In this document: one piece after another, positions 21,938-31,300 of the stretch | Numbering within the stretch: the stretch's first letter is position 1 | How the letters are laid out: the number at the start of each line of letters is the position of its first letter | Source of the DNA: a virus | DNA length: 40,213 bases | IMG/VR virus record: IMGVR_UViG_3300034284_002123 | Span: 1 to 40,213 of that record | Reading direction: 5' to 3' (one strand) | Made by a program: the position numbers and the translations under genes | Notes under the pieces: generated by a model | Database searches by the model: none | Told to the model about the DNA's origin: nothing | The model's input: only the letters and a program-made list of their open reading frames with translations

Positions 21938-22001
21938 CCATGTTCCTGGCGCTCCCGAAGGGGCTAAGAAGTGGGCCGTCCCTGCGTGCAAACGGCTATA
22001 G

Positions 22002-22083
22002 GACTGGATGGTAAATCGATCCCCGAACCACAGGGGACCCGGCTGCAATGCAGGGCACCATCCAGTCACCGGTTTAACTCCGG
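22002..22083. ncRNA. Candidate structured RNA with a three-way junction
   Basis: A perfect 10-base inverted repeat, GACTGGATGG (22002-22011) and CCATCCAGTC (22058-22067), encloses two smaller hairpins: CCCC/GGGG (22021-22024 with 22033-22036) and CTGC/GCAG (22043-22046 with 22050-22053). A further CCGG/CCGG hairpin follows (22069-22072 with 22080-22083). It lies in the 158-base gap between convergent genes with no coding frame of its own. There is no T-run, so it is not a plain terminator. It lacks the CTGATGA core of hammerhead ribozymes on either strand. The strand is unknown. Confidence 0.4.
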
Positions 22084-22095
22084 AGGGACCACCAA

Positions 22096-22362
22096 TCACC
22101 CCAACTCCTGCAGCCCCTCCCTGGCCCACTGCTGGTGTTCATCGCTCGGAGGCTGGAGCGGCCGAGCATCACGGGCCAAGACGAGCTCCACTTCCAGGCA
22201 CCGCACGCGGCCCAGCAGGGCATCGATCAGGGCGTTCTGGCCATAGGCCTGCACAATCAAGCCGTCAACCACGATGCTCAAATCGTCCCGGCATAGGTGG
22301 GCAGCAGTCCGCCGATCCAGGGCCCTGCTCAGCTGCGTTTCTAGGCTGAGCGTCGGCACCAT
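22096..22362 (-). CDS. Hypothetical small helical protein
   Basis: I place the start at ATG 22362 (MVPTLSLETQLSRALDRRTA); an ATG at 22386 would share the CATG of the divergent gene's start and is less likely. The 88-residue protein is helical, with DDLSIVVDGLIVQAYGQNAL and IDALLGRVRCLEVELVLARD, plus a polar end EHQQWAREGLQELG. The long amphipathic helix looks like a coiled coil. Only 22 bases separate its start from the opposite gene's start, so its transcript may come from the C39 gene upstream on the same strand. The function is unknown. Confidence 0.5.
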   Translation of the reverse strand: MVPTLSLETQLSRALDRRTAAHLCRDDLSIVVDGLIVQAYGQNALIDALLGRVRCLEVELVLARDARPLQPPSDEHQQWAREGLQELG

Positions 22363-22384
22363 CCAACTATTCGAGATTGAGCCC

Positions 22385-22645
22385 ATGGCGGATCAGGATT
22401 TTGAAACGAGAGTAGGAACAGACGCAAAAAATGGCGGCTACTGCCTGGAAGTTTGCATTGACGGGGTTCTACACCAGGATCGATCACCCGCCCAGATCCG
22501 CGCCTTGATTGAGCAGCGGCGGGCCCAGCAACTGGCACGATGGGCCCAGCTGGAACCGATCGAGGGGCTAGACGAGGATGCCGACGCGGGGCGGCCTGGG
22601 TGGGGCGGCATGGTGCAGGACGAGGGGGGCTGGCGGGAGGGCTGA
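22385..22645 (+). CDS. Hypothetical small protein on the strand opposite its neighbours
   Basis: ATG 22385 (MADQDFETRVGTDAKNGGYC) gives 86 residues with a helical middle (RSPAQIRALIEQRRAQQLAR) and an acidic Gly-rich tail. Its stop TGA and the stop of the convergent C39 gene lie together in one TGATCA palindrome (22643-22648). The protein has no motif I recognise. It is flanked by minus-strand genes on both sides, so it would be covered by antisense transcription if the C39 transcript continues. Confidence 0.5.
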   Translation: MADQDFETRVGTDAKNGGYCLEVCIDGVLHQDRSPAQIRALIEQRRAQQLARWAQLEPIEGLDEDADAGRPGWGGMVQDEGGWREG

Positions 22646-23194
22646 TCACGGGAACGTCCACCCCCAACCCGACCGGGGCCCCTCAACCAACCACCTGGGG
22701 TTGGTGTTGCGAAACGAATAGTGCTGGCCCCGGCCGCTGCCGTTGCCCGTCCGCGCCCACCCTCCAGCGACCAGATCAAGCTCGCCGTACGGATCATGAA
22801 CCAGCCAGCCTCTGGCGTCATACCCGGTCACGATGACAAAATGCCCGCCTCCACTGGGCCGGGTGACGGGGCCACGGTGCAGGATGCCGATCGCCACGGG
22901 CTGGCGCCGCAGCAAGCAGGCCTTCAGGTCATCGACCCCCATGTTTTGCCGGAACGTGGCCGGCGCCTTCAGGGAGGCCAGGGCTCGCCGGTGAGTCTCG
23001 GCCGCTGTGGTGTCACCGATACTGCGCACGATGGCCAGGTAATCGGTGTCGTCCACAATCCCCGGCACCTTCAGGTAGGCCAGGGCCATGGCGATCGAGC
23101 TGGTCTGGCATTGGCGCCACCCCTCGGGCCCGTCGCTCGGGTCGAGCTGGGAAAAAAATGGAACTGGGAGGCTGACGGTAGGCGATGGGGCCAT
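22646..23194 (-). CDS. C39-family cysteine peptidase
   Basis: The 182-residue protein has the C39/papain-like triad: oxyanion Gln16 (FFSQLDPS), catalytic Cys29 (WRQCQTSSIAMALAYL), His118 (GGGHFVIVTGYD) and Asp134 (WLVHDPYGE). No signal peptide or transport domain is present. C39-like peptidases in cyanobacteria and their phages cleave peptides; in this place it could act on peptidoglycan cross-links during lysis or entry, or process a virion protein (inference). It is the only good lysis-enzyme candidate here. It lies alone on the minus strand between plus-strand genes. Confidence 0.75.
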   Translation of the reverse strand: MAPSPTVSLPVPFFSQLDPSDGPEGWRQCQTSSIAMALAYLKVPGIVDDTDYLAIVRSIGDTTAAETHRRALASLKAPATFRQNMGVDDLKACLLRRQPVAIGILHRGPVTRPSGGGHFVIVTGYDARGWLVHDPYGELDLVAGGWARTGNGSGRGQHYSFRNTNPRWLVEGPRSGWGWTFP

Positions 23195-23240
23195 GACTAG
23201 CGGGATTAAGCTGCTGTCAAGATCCTAGCCCTGATTTCGC

Positions 23241-24095
23241 GTGCCATCTTTCACCTACGCCAATGCCTACCTAAATTCCATCGCCACCCCAGCAGCTCCG
23301 CTGACTGGCACATGGTACGGGCAATTGATGGGGCCTGGGTTTGTGTTCGACCCTGACACCATGGACACCAGGGCATCGGTAACCAGCGGCGAAATCACCC
23401 CAGTAGGCAGCTACACAGCAGGCGGTAAAGCCCTCGCCGTGACCATTGCCACGGCAGGCGCGATCGTCACAACGACCATCGCCCAGACGCAGTGGAGCGA
23501 CGCCAACATTACGGGCGCTCAGGGTATGCTGATTTGTTATCGCCCTACAGGTTCAATACCTTCTGAGCAATATATACTAGCATACAACAATTTTGGGTCG
23601 CCGCAAAATCACGTAGGCGGAATTTTCAGGGTTGAAGCCGCAACCTTTGACGCGGCTTTCCTGGGAGATGGTGCGCACACAATCCCGACCGCAACCCTTA
23701 CGGCGATTTTCAATAAACAGCTAATACTTTCTACTGCCACGGTTTACGCGATGCTTCTGACGGCAAGCTACACGCCAAACGTAGCGCATTCTTATAGGTC
23801 AAGCCTGACAGCTTTTGAGGTGTCAGCCGCTGGCTACACTGCTGGGGGCATCGTGTGCCCGCTGACTATCAATCGTGATGACACAGCAAACAAAACAATC
23901 ATTAAATTTAATGGGCCAATCTTTCCAGCTGCTACATATACAGCCCAATACGTTGCATTTTATCTACGGCTTGGTGGTGCCGCTAGTGATGATCGCGTGA
24001 TTTTAATAATGAATTTTGGAGCACCATATCTCTCAGGCGGTAACGTATTTCCCGTTGGAGATAACACCATAGAAATTTCTGCACTGGCTTCTTAA
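23241..24095 (+). CDS. Phage virion protein with two copies of a tail-type beta domain
   Basis: GTG 23241 gives 284 residues made of two related halves. The first has SYTAGGKALAVTIATAG and QWSDANITGAQGMLICYRPT; the second has LLTASYTPNVAHSYRSSLTA, GYTAGGIVCPLTINRD and GAASDDRVILIMNFG. These motifs (S-Y-T-P-N near the start, G-Y-T-A-G-G in the middle, then a strand with V-I-L) match a common phage structural family usually present as a single unit of about 130 residues. The protein is therefore an in-gene duplication. It is probably a tail or head decoration protein. It is transcribed opposite the main tail cluster. Confidence 0.65.
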   Translation: MPSFTYANAYLNSIATPAAPLTGTWYGQLMGPGFVFDPDTMDTRASVTSGEITPVGSYTAGGKALAVTIATAGAIVTTTIAQTQWSDANITGAQGMLICYRPTGSIPSEQYILAYNNFGSPQNHVGGIFRVEAATFDAAFLGDGAHTIPTATLTAIFNKQLILSTATVYAMLLTASYTPNVAHSYRSSLTAFEVSAAGYTAGGIVCPLTINRDDTANKTIIKFNGPIFPAATYTAQYVAFYLRLGGAASDDRVILIMNFGAPYLSGGNVFPVGDNTIEISALAS

Positions 24096-24436
24096 TGGAT
24101 TTTCCTGCATCCCTGTCCCTTATCGGCAGGCCGCACACCCTCGGGGGATTCAGCATCGCCTATGAAATTGATCGGCGGTTCAGGACGGGCAATGCCGTCC
24201 GGGGCCAAACTCTGGAGCTGCCATTGCCGCTGTTGACCCCCGCGCAGTTTGATGACCTCCAGGAGCACTGGCGCACGGTGGGACTGCTGTCATGCTGGGG
24301 GCTCCCGGCTGCTGCCTGGGTTGGCCGTGCATCACCGCCGCCGGTGACCCTGTGGCGCTATGCGTCGGCGCCCAGATGGAGCCTGCGGCCTGGGGGATTG
24401 TGGCTTGTGACTGGGGTTTCGTTGACCGCCGTGTAG
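24095..24436 (+). CDS. Putative tail-associated protein
   Basis: The 113-residue protein (MDFPASLSLIGRPHTLGGFS, then GQTLELPLPLLTPAQFDDLQ and EHWRTVGLLSCWGLP) has the general plan of the N-terminal domain of the convergent lectin-domain protein: FP start, a G-x-x-L-x-L-P-x segment, a short helix with H, and an F/W-rich end. The two may be diverged relatives. The start shares a base with the upstream stop (TAATG). The convergent gene ends only three bases away, leaving no separate terminator. Confidence 0.5.
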   Translation: MDFPASLSLIGRPHTLGGFSIAYEIDRRFRTGNAVRGQTLELPLPLLTPAQFDDLQEHWRTVGLLSCWGLPAAAWVGRASPPPVTLWRYASAPRWSLRPGGLWLVTGVSLTAV

Positions 24437-24439
24437 TAA

Positions 24440-25696
24440 TTAAAAAATCGGCAGCGGTCCAGTTGGGACGACATGCGGCCGCGCGGCTTTGGTTACTTGA
24501 AAATCATTTATGTAACCATGGAAACTGGCGACTCCGTAGACAATGCCGCCCACTCCAGCATAAAGGCCAATGTCAATAAATCCCTGAGAAAAGTTGTCCG
24601 TCCAGTCTCTGCCTGGACTGGTTATTATAGGATCGTATGAAAGAATGTTGCCTGCTGTTGAGCCAATTGACGTTCTAACCGCTCCATTAGTGCGGGTTTG
24701 CTGGAAAAAGTACCAAGTGTTATCAGAAATTAAAGAGAGTGATTCATCGACGGTTTCACTGCTTCTTTGGATTTGTACACTGTTTTGCCCGTTGGCAGTT
24801 TGATCAAAAAGCCCGGCTCGCAATCCGCTAGGAGTGCCGCTGGTGGTGGCAAATTCAAACAGGCCATTATTTGTAACGTTAATAGATTGAAACCAAAAGC
24901 GAATTGTATAATCACTTGTATCAATGCTTTTAGATAATGCGACCGCAAGCCAGCTTGAATCGCCATCAAAGTGGCCACTCCCACCCCCCCACTTACTTTG
25001 GGCTGTGCTGATTTTTGCGTTGCCTTGCGGGGTTGTAGTTAATCCTGTCTCGCTAACATCGGTAAATATTGTACTGTTATTTTCGCCAGTCATTGGCAGA
25101 TGTAGAATAACGGAACCGTACAAAGGATCGTTAAGTGGCGTAGAGATAACGTTTGCCGCTGTAGGACGGAGCAGCAGGAACGATCGATCACCTGGGGGTG
25201 TCGTCATGACCCCGGCTGCCGTAGGTGTCAATCGAATGGAAGAGGTGCCCCCCGGCGGCCCAGCCGGCAGAGCCCTGGCGGGGGATGCTCGCAGCACGAT
25301 GCGGGATGTGGCGCTCGGCACCAGGGCCACCCGCGCCCGCACCGCCCGAAAAGTGCAGGTCAGAAAATAAAGCTCGGAGCCCGCAACCGATCGGATGTCC
25401 TCCTGTTGAGGGTCGCCCGCGTAGACCCAGGCATAGCCGGGCAGCGACAGAGCTGGGGGCAGGGTAATGGCATCAAACGCAAATGGACGGCCCTGCTGAT
25501 CGCGCTCGTGATTGCGAATTACGTTGGCCTCAGCCTCGGAGAGGTTCTGGAACGGCAGGGTCAGCGCGTCGCCGGTGGCCATCGTGTCTGCCGTGGTGGT
25601 GACGGGGCTGCCGTCATAGCCCTGAACCACCGTCGCAGGGATTGCGCCGGGGGTGATGAGAACATCAGCAGGGACCAAGGGAGGGAACGTGGTCAT
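24440..25696 (-). CDS. Tail-tip associated protein with ConA-like lectin domain
   Basis: ATG 25696 (MTTFPPLVPADVLITP) gives 418 residues and overlaps the J-like gene stop. The N-terminal 130 residues form an unassigned domain (GDALTLPFQNLSEAEANVIR). A middle of repeated S-R-I-V-L-R/S-F-L-L-L-R-P-T-A-A strands follows. The C-terminal 210 residues have the LamG/concanavalin-type pattern (LHLPMTGENNST at the start, then GGGSGHFDGDSSWLAV, YTIRFWFQS, and the DIGLYAG/GYINDFQVTKAARP end). Such domains bind host glycans. The protein is probably a receptor-contacting tail-tip part. Confidence 0.7.
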   Translation of the reverse strand: MTTFPPLVPADVLITPGAIPATVVQGYDGSPVTTTADTMATGDALTLPFQNLSEAEANVIRNHERDQQGRPFAFDAITLPPALSLPGYAWVYAGDPQQEDIRSVAGSELYFLTCTFRAVRARVALVPSATSRIVLRASPARALPAGPPGGTSSIRLTPTAAGVMTTPPGDRSFLLLRPTAANVISTPLNDPLYGSVILHLPMTGENNSTIFTDVSETGLTTTPQGNAKISTAQSKWGGGSGHFDGDSSWLAVALSKSIDTSDYTIRFWFQSINVTNNGLFEFATTSGTPSGLRAGLFDQTANGQNSVQIQRSSETVDESLSLISDNTWYFFQQTRTNGAVRTSIGSTAGNILSYDPIITSPGRDWTDNFSQGFIDIGLYAGVGGIVYGVASFHGYINDFQVTKAARPHVVPTGPLPIF

Positions 25697-27867
25697 CAGG
25701 CGTATCCGCCGCCCAGTTCCCGAGTGATCCACCTATAGACCCACACCGCCGTATTTGAGCCAAACATTGAACCTCTATCGTAGGTCAACTGGCGGGCCTG
25801 GGTTCCGTCTGCGTTGAAAACTCCGACCGTCAGTGTGTTAATGCTGTAAATGCCCGTACCGTCCTCGTATGGCGTTATATCAATTATTTGCGCAGTCTGG
25901 CCGGGGTTAACCATTATATCTTGTTGAACAATTACAACTTCAGTAACTCCGGTGACTCCCTCTACTCTTTCAAAGCCGGCGAGAAGTGTATATTTTGTGA
26001 AGTCGGCTGGCGGCTGTGGTGGCACGGGCGGCTTTGCTGGACCCACGGGCGTGCCGGGATAGCTCGGGATGCCAGGGGGCTCGACAGGGCCAGTCGGTGG
26101 CAGCGGAGTAGGGGCGCCGCCACCGCCTCCACCACCGCCACCCGTGGGTCCAGCAGGAGGGGCGGGAGATGGCCCGCTGCGCCAACCGCCGCCTACAAAT
26201 TCGCCTGGCCCAGGTTTGCGCCCGTAACGGCCGTAGAACCAGACTTCATCGTCGGTCCAGGAATCGGCATCCTCGGGGGGAATTGAGCAATCGGTGGCCC
26301 TGCTGGCGTCTGCGTCGCAGGGGGGGGCGGTGTCGCCTGATGGCCAGATGCCGCCGTGGGCGGTGACCGCCGCAACATCAAGGGCCACCAGCGACCGACC
26401 CCGTGCATCAACCGGGCATTGCTCCAGGGCAAGTTTCAGCTGACCATCTTGGCTAATACTGGTGCTGGTGATCCAGTACCACTCGCGCAGTTGATCAGTT
26501 GTTCCGGCCTCCAGATCAGTGCGATCCAGCTGCAATGCAATCAATTCGCCCTCTCCTAGGGTGGAATCCCAATAGCCAGGCTTGACGGCTGCAGATGCTG
26601 TGTGGGTGATGTATCGGCGCTTTGCCTGACCAAACCGCATCGCCCTAGCCGCATGAATCTCCGTGGTGACGGATTGGGTTAGATCGTGTTCTTCTGTTGG
26701 CGCAGTATCTGGGGTGTCGCCGTAGCTTACTGGCGTGGTTCGGATCATTCGATCCAGTCCCGCGCCTCCCTGCTGCCGCCATGCGACCAGGGCCCTGTAC
26801 GGCCTCCTAGCCTCGGGACCCACGCCCTGAAATGTGTAGCTGCCATCGACAATCGCTTCGTTGTTGAAGACCCATTTAGGCTGCAGCGGGCCAGTGTCAA
26901 TCGCACCCGATGGCGTTACGGGCAGCAGTGGCCGCAGGCCGTAGCGGCCATTGATTTTAGTTTCTCGGACCATGTAATAAGGTCCAATCTTGCTCATCAA
27001 ATCGCTGATACTGGTTGGGGTAGATAGCACGCCATTCCAAAACAGCCCATTAACATCCATGAATCGAGCTGCTGCAGTCAGTGATTCTCGATCAATCTGC
27101 ACATCTGAAGTGCGGCCATCATTGTTCAAAAGGAATAAGTATAGATCAGCCAGGTTATTAGAGCTGCCGTAGGTGTTATCCAGTAGCCTGGTTGTTTCGA
27201 CGCCATTGCGAATGAATAGATGAATCTGCCGCTTCCAGTGGCCACGGTCTGGCAGACCGACGCCGTTTTCGTCAAAGCCGTTAAAATATGTAACAGCAAA
27301 ACTAAAAGTAGTTAGGCCTTCATATGTTCCAGCCGTGCCGCATTGAGTGGGGGCTTCAACTTTATTGGCTATAAGTTGAGCACCGTCATAAACATCGACC
27401 AGAAAATTGCCAGGGGTCCACCTGCCTGCAGGCTTGCCGTAGGCCTGGGAGAACGCGCCGACTCGGCAACGGCCATGGAAAACGTCTCTGACGTGGATAC
27501 CCCCGAGCCGGCCTTGGCTGAGAACCAGCCGGTATTTGGCCGCAACGGCATTGGCTACCGGATCGCCATCGATCTCTGGCGAATCAAACCGGCAGGCCGA
27601 CGCGCCAGGGCTGAGGATCACGCCACCAATTCCAGCATCTGAGGGGCTACTGCAGCTGTCGCCGATCCGCCGGCACCAGACGATAGGCGCACGTTCGAGC
27701 AGCTGCACCGCCCGTTGGGGGGAGTTCCAGTCGCTGGGGGGCTCTACCCCGCCGGTGGCCACCACCTTAGCCGCGCCACCCAGGGCGGCAGGGGCCGCGC
27801 CACCCAGGGCGATTGATCCTTTGGTATGCCGGGAGCCGCCGGGGCTAGAGCTTGAAAACGCAATCAT
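25696..27867 (-). CDS. J-like tail tip protein
   Basis: ATG 27867 (MIAFSSSSPGGSRHTKGS) shares one base with the upstream stop and gives 723 residues; the open frame continues upstream but overlaps another gene. The central region (VTYFNGFDENGVGLPDRGHW, RQIHLFIRNGVETTRLLDNT, then SISDLMSKIGPYYMVRETK) corresponds to the hub domains of lambda J-type proteins. A linker with nine consecutive Gly and many Pro separates it from a C-terminal receptor-binding part. The tail tip recognises the receptor and starts DNA ejection. Its place after tape measure and a small tail protein fits. Confidence 0.78.
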   Translation of the reverse strand: MIAFSSSSPGGSRHTKGSIALGGAAPAALGGAAKVVATGGVEPPSDWNSPQRAVQLLERAPIVWCRRIGDSCSSPSDAGIGGVILSPGASACRFDSPEIDGDPVANAVAAKYRLVLSQGRLGGIHVRDVFHGRCRVGAFSQAYGKPAGRWTPGNFLVDVYDGAQLIANKVEAPTQCGTAGTYEGLTTFSFAVTYFNGFDENGVGLPDRGHWKRQIHLFIRNGVETTRLLDNTYGSSNNLADLYLFLLNNDGRTSDVQIDRESLTAAARFMDVNGLFWNGVLSTPTSISDLMSKIGPYYMVRETKINGRYGLRPLLPVTPSGAIDTGPLQPKWVFNNEAIVDGSYTFQGVGPEARRPYRALVAWRQQGGAGLDRMIRTTPVSYGDTPDTAPTEEHDLTQSVTTEIHAARAMRFGQAKRRYITHTASAAVKPGYWDSTLGEGELIALQLDRTDLEAGTTDQLREWYWITSTSISQDGQLKLALEQCPVDARGRSLVALDVAAVTAHGGIWPSGDTAPPCDADASRATDCSIPPEDADSWTDDEVWFYGRYGRKPGPGEFVGGGWRSGPSPAPPAGPTGGGGGGGGGAPTPLPPTGPVEPPGIPSYPGTPVGPAKPPVPPQPPADFTKYTLLAGFERVEGVTGVTEVVIVQQDIMVNPGQTAQIIDITPYEDGTGIYSINTLTVGVFNADGTQARQLTYDRGSMFGSNTAVWVYRWITRELGGGYA

Positions 27868-28346
27868 CAGAAATCCAACCGGCAGGGGGTGCCTATGTTC
27901 TGCTGCGTCAGGATCAGTGGGGGCACCGAGACCGCAACCGGTGGCGGGGAGCTGGTCGCTGCAATCGAGAACGCCGTTAGGCCGCCTGAAGCGGTGACGC
28001 TGCCCATCAGGACCGAATCGACCCGCACCAGGCCGCCGGTGATGAGCTGGTACTGGACAAGATCGAGGAACCAGCCCTCGGCCTCCGCCTGCCGGGCCAA
28101 GGCCAGGGCCGATGCGGAATAGGCGCACGAGATCTGGGCCGATGCTGCTACCAGGCCTGAATCAAACCCTGGGCAATTGAATTCCTGATACCGCCAGGCC
28201 TGTGGCCCGTCACCGTCGCCTGCATTCCAGCTGCTGAAGGGCAAGTTGTCGGCCAGGTCGAGCCGGTGCCAGCGGGCCCGCGCCACGCCGGAGGGGTCCA
28301 TCCATTTGATGGTCTGGGTCCAGAAGTAGGGGCCGGTGGCAGGCAT
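27867..28346 (-). CDS. Minor tail protein
   Basis: The 159-residue protein (MPATGPYFWTQTIKWMDPSG, then LNLPFSSW-like NLPFSSWNAGDGDG and a C-terminal PLILTQQNIGTPCRLDF) lies between the tape measure and tail tip genes, where lambda has M, L, K and I. Two Cys pairs (CPGFD and ISCAYS) may stabilise it. I cannot place it in a particular family. It probably helps attach the tape measure to the tip. It overlaps both neighbours by one base (TGATG). Confidence 0.6.
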   Translation of the reverse strand: MPATGPYFWTQTIKWMDPSGVARARWHRLDLADNLPFSSWNAGDGDGPQAWRYQEFNCPGFDSGLVAASAQISCAYSASALALARQAEAEGWFLDLVQYQLITGGLVRVDSVLMGSVTASGGLTAFSIAATSSPPPVAVSVPPLILTQQNIGTPCRLDF

Positions 28347-31300
28347 CAGGCCATGCCCAGGGCCTTGCGCCCGTCATAGCTCTGGAGGCGGTCCCAGAGC
28401 TGGCCAACACCATCGGCCACCATGGCTTGCGCATCGGCCAGGGATACCGCATCGGTGCCATCGGGCAGCCGGTAGACGGGGCCGTTGTTGCTGAGGTTGA
28501 ACACTGGGGCAAAAGTGCCGCCGGTGCGGGGGGCCCCTGCGGGGGCAGCGCCGCCCGTGGCAGCGCGAGGAACCGACCGATGCAGATCGATGACCTGCTC
28601 CTGAGGATGCAGCATGGCCATAAATCCGCCCTGCCCATCGAGGCCGCCAGACCGTGGGCCGTTGCCGGTGTAACCGCCGCCGGCGAACTGGGGCACCTGC
28701 ACCGGTTGGATCATCCCCAACTGCGGGCCCCGCACGGCGGCGCTCACCGAATTGGCCGCGGCGATTAGGCGGTTGATCTGCTCGATGAAGGCATTGACCG
28801 CCCGCCCTGCCAGGCTGAGGGCCGAATTGATCACCCCCCGCACGGTGCCGATGATCGACTGCCAGGCATCGGTGATGGGCTGCACCAGGCCCACGGCATA
28901 GTCCCTCATTCCATCCATGGCCAGGTTCCAGGTCTGCCCCAGGCGGGCAATCAGGCCGTTCTCTGGGCCGATGATGGTGTCGATGAAGGCCGTCCAGTTC
29001 TCGCCCAGATTGGTGAGGATGTTGCTGGCATAATCCCTAATGCCAGTCATCATCAAATCCCAACCACCGCCGATCATTGCGACGAATCCGGTGGTGGGGT
29101 TGGCGATCAGATCCCAGAGGCCCCGAAAGGCATCGGCGATCTGGTCGCGGAACGAAAAAATGACAACGGCTGTGGCCACGGCTGCCGCGCCGATCAGCAC
29201 CGGGGCGGTCACAAAGCCGGCAACCAAGGCAACCAGGCCGGTGGCAGCTAATTTGATGGTGGTGGCGATGCCCGCCAGACCTGCCGTTACGGCTGGCATG
29301 GCCCCAGCCCAGCCAGCCAGGGTGGCGCCTAGGCCAAAGCCGGCAATGGTCTTGATGGCCATCCCAAGCCCAGCCACAACGGGCAGGGCGATGATGGCTG
29401 CCGCTCCAATGGCGCCAATTCCAATTGCTATTTGTGTGAGCAGGGGATTGGCCTGGGCAAGGCCTGAGATTGCTTGCACCACCCCAACAAATCCAGGGAT
29501 CAATTCTTTAATCACGGGCAGCAACTGATTGCCTATTTCGATCTGCAAGTTTTCTACATTGTTCCTGGCTAGCTGCATCTGCGCCGCAGTCGTTCCCATC
29601 ATTACCCCAGCTTCAGCGGTAACCGATCCCATGTTCTTAGTTTCATTATTTGCAACCCTTAGCGCTTCGGCGAGCTTTTGTGTATTGTTAATCATCGGGA
29701 ATAACCCCCTAGCCTCATCTCCAAAAAAGTCGCTAAACGTAGGCAGCTGCAGCTCTTGCGGCAGGCTTTTGATTTTATCCAGCATCGCAATTATCGTAGG
29801 CTCTGCGTTAGTGACCATGTTTCTAGCCAGCAGCAAGCCTGCACTTTCGCCCGACTTCCTGGCCGCTTCGTCTTGTTGAATTTTCAATATCTTTTGCTGG
29901 CCATCGTACAAAGCTCTTTCTTCTGTAAACGACGCTTCTATGCCTTGCTTTTTGTTGTCCAGCCTTTCTTGCTCAGCTTGCTTGTATGCAGCCAGACTTT
30001 CCTCATAAGCCTTCTTTTCTCTGTCCTGAGTGTCTTTAATTACTTCGGATTCTCGCTCTTTTCTTTCGTTAATTGCATCCATCCTCAACTGAGCAGCGTC
30101 TTCTATTGCTCGCTGTTCGCGCTTAAGAATCGCTTGCGATGCTGCATCCGTGCCGGTAATTCGCTGGCGCAATTGTTCTAGTAAGTCTTCGGTTTGCCGG
30201 CGCTCTGCCGTCTCAATAGTTCTATATTTTTTGTTAAGCTTTTTTTCCTCTTCTGACGTTTGCTTGGCCAATATCTTTAACACTTCATCCTGACGCCTCT
30301 GGGCTTCACGCAATACCCCGTTTGACTCGATCTCGGCCAGCCTGATCGCGCCATCCTTGCGACGGTTCAGGGCGTTCTCATAGCGCCGGTCCTCGGCCGA
30401 TCGCACCATCTCATCTTGCGCCTGGCTGATGGCCGTGGCAGCTTGGCCCGATGCCATCCCCAGGGTCTGCAGCGCTCGAATCTGCCGTTCCGTCATGGAG
30501 TCGCCACGGGTCATAGCCTTGACCATGTTGTTGAAGCTGGTGGCGGCGACCTCGGTTTCGACGCCTGCCGAGATCATCGCCGATCCAAAACCTGCAACCT
30601 GCTCCGCCGTTAGTCCCGCCTGCTGCCCAACGGCTCCAGACCGTAAAGCAAATTCGATCAGTTGCTTACCATTGGCGGCGCCAATTTTATCAAGTTCATT
30701 CATTGCATCAGCCAGTTTTAATACGTCTGGCTGCGTTAAATTCATACTGGTTCGCATCTTCGCAATAGACGAACCGGCCTCATCTGCCGTCATATTGAAA
30801 GCAGTACTGATCTTTGCAACATCTTCGGCAAACTGCCGTACCTCACCCCTTGCGATACCTGACGCGCCTGCAGCGGCGTAGATCTCTGCAAATCCTTTAG
30901 CCGAGATTGGCAGCTCTAGAGATAGCTGTCTGATCTCATCCGAAATTTCCGCAATTGCCTTGGGCGTCTCCAGGCCATCCATCACCTTGCGGACCTGGGA
31001 GATGCTGGTCTCAAAGTCAATGGCCGCTTTGGTGCTGGTCGCCAGCGCAACGCCAAACCCTGCAGCAGCAGCAGCAGCAGCCTGCCAGGATCGGCTGTTG
31101 AGCACAGCATCAAATCCCCGGCTGAAGGATGCGTCGATCCTGTTGAGGCCAGACAGAACCGACTGCAGGCGGGTGGCTTCTACGTGAACCACGCGCAACG
31201 ATTCAGCCTGAGCCTGGGCCGCCCTGAGTTGCGCATCTGCTACTTCTCTTTTTTTGGCGACAATGTTTGTGGTTATTACTAGCTCTTCCTGCGCAATTCG

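Noticed and set aside
22002-22067. Hammerhead ribozyme
   Set aside because: A three-way junction is present but neither strand contains the CTGATGA core or the GAAA linker.
22008-22349. Plus frame of 113 codons over the structured RNA and the minus gene
   Set aside because: Pro/Arg/His-rich shadow composition; the minus frame has a natural protein composition.
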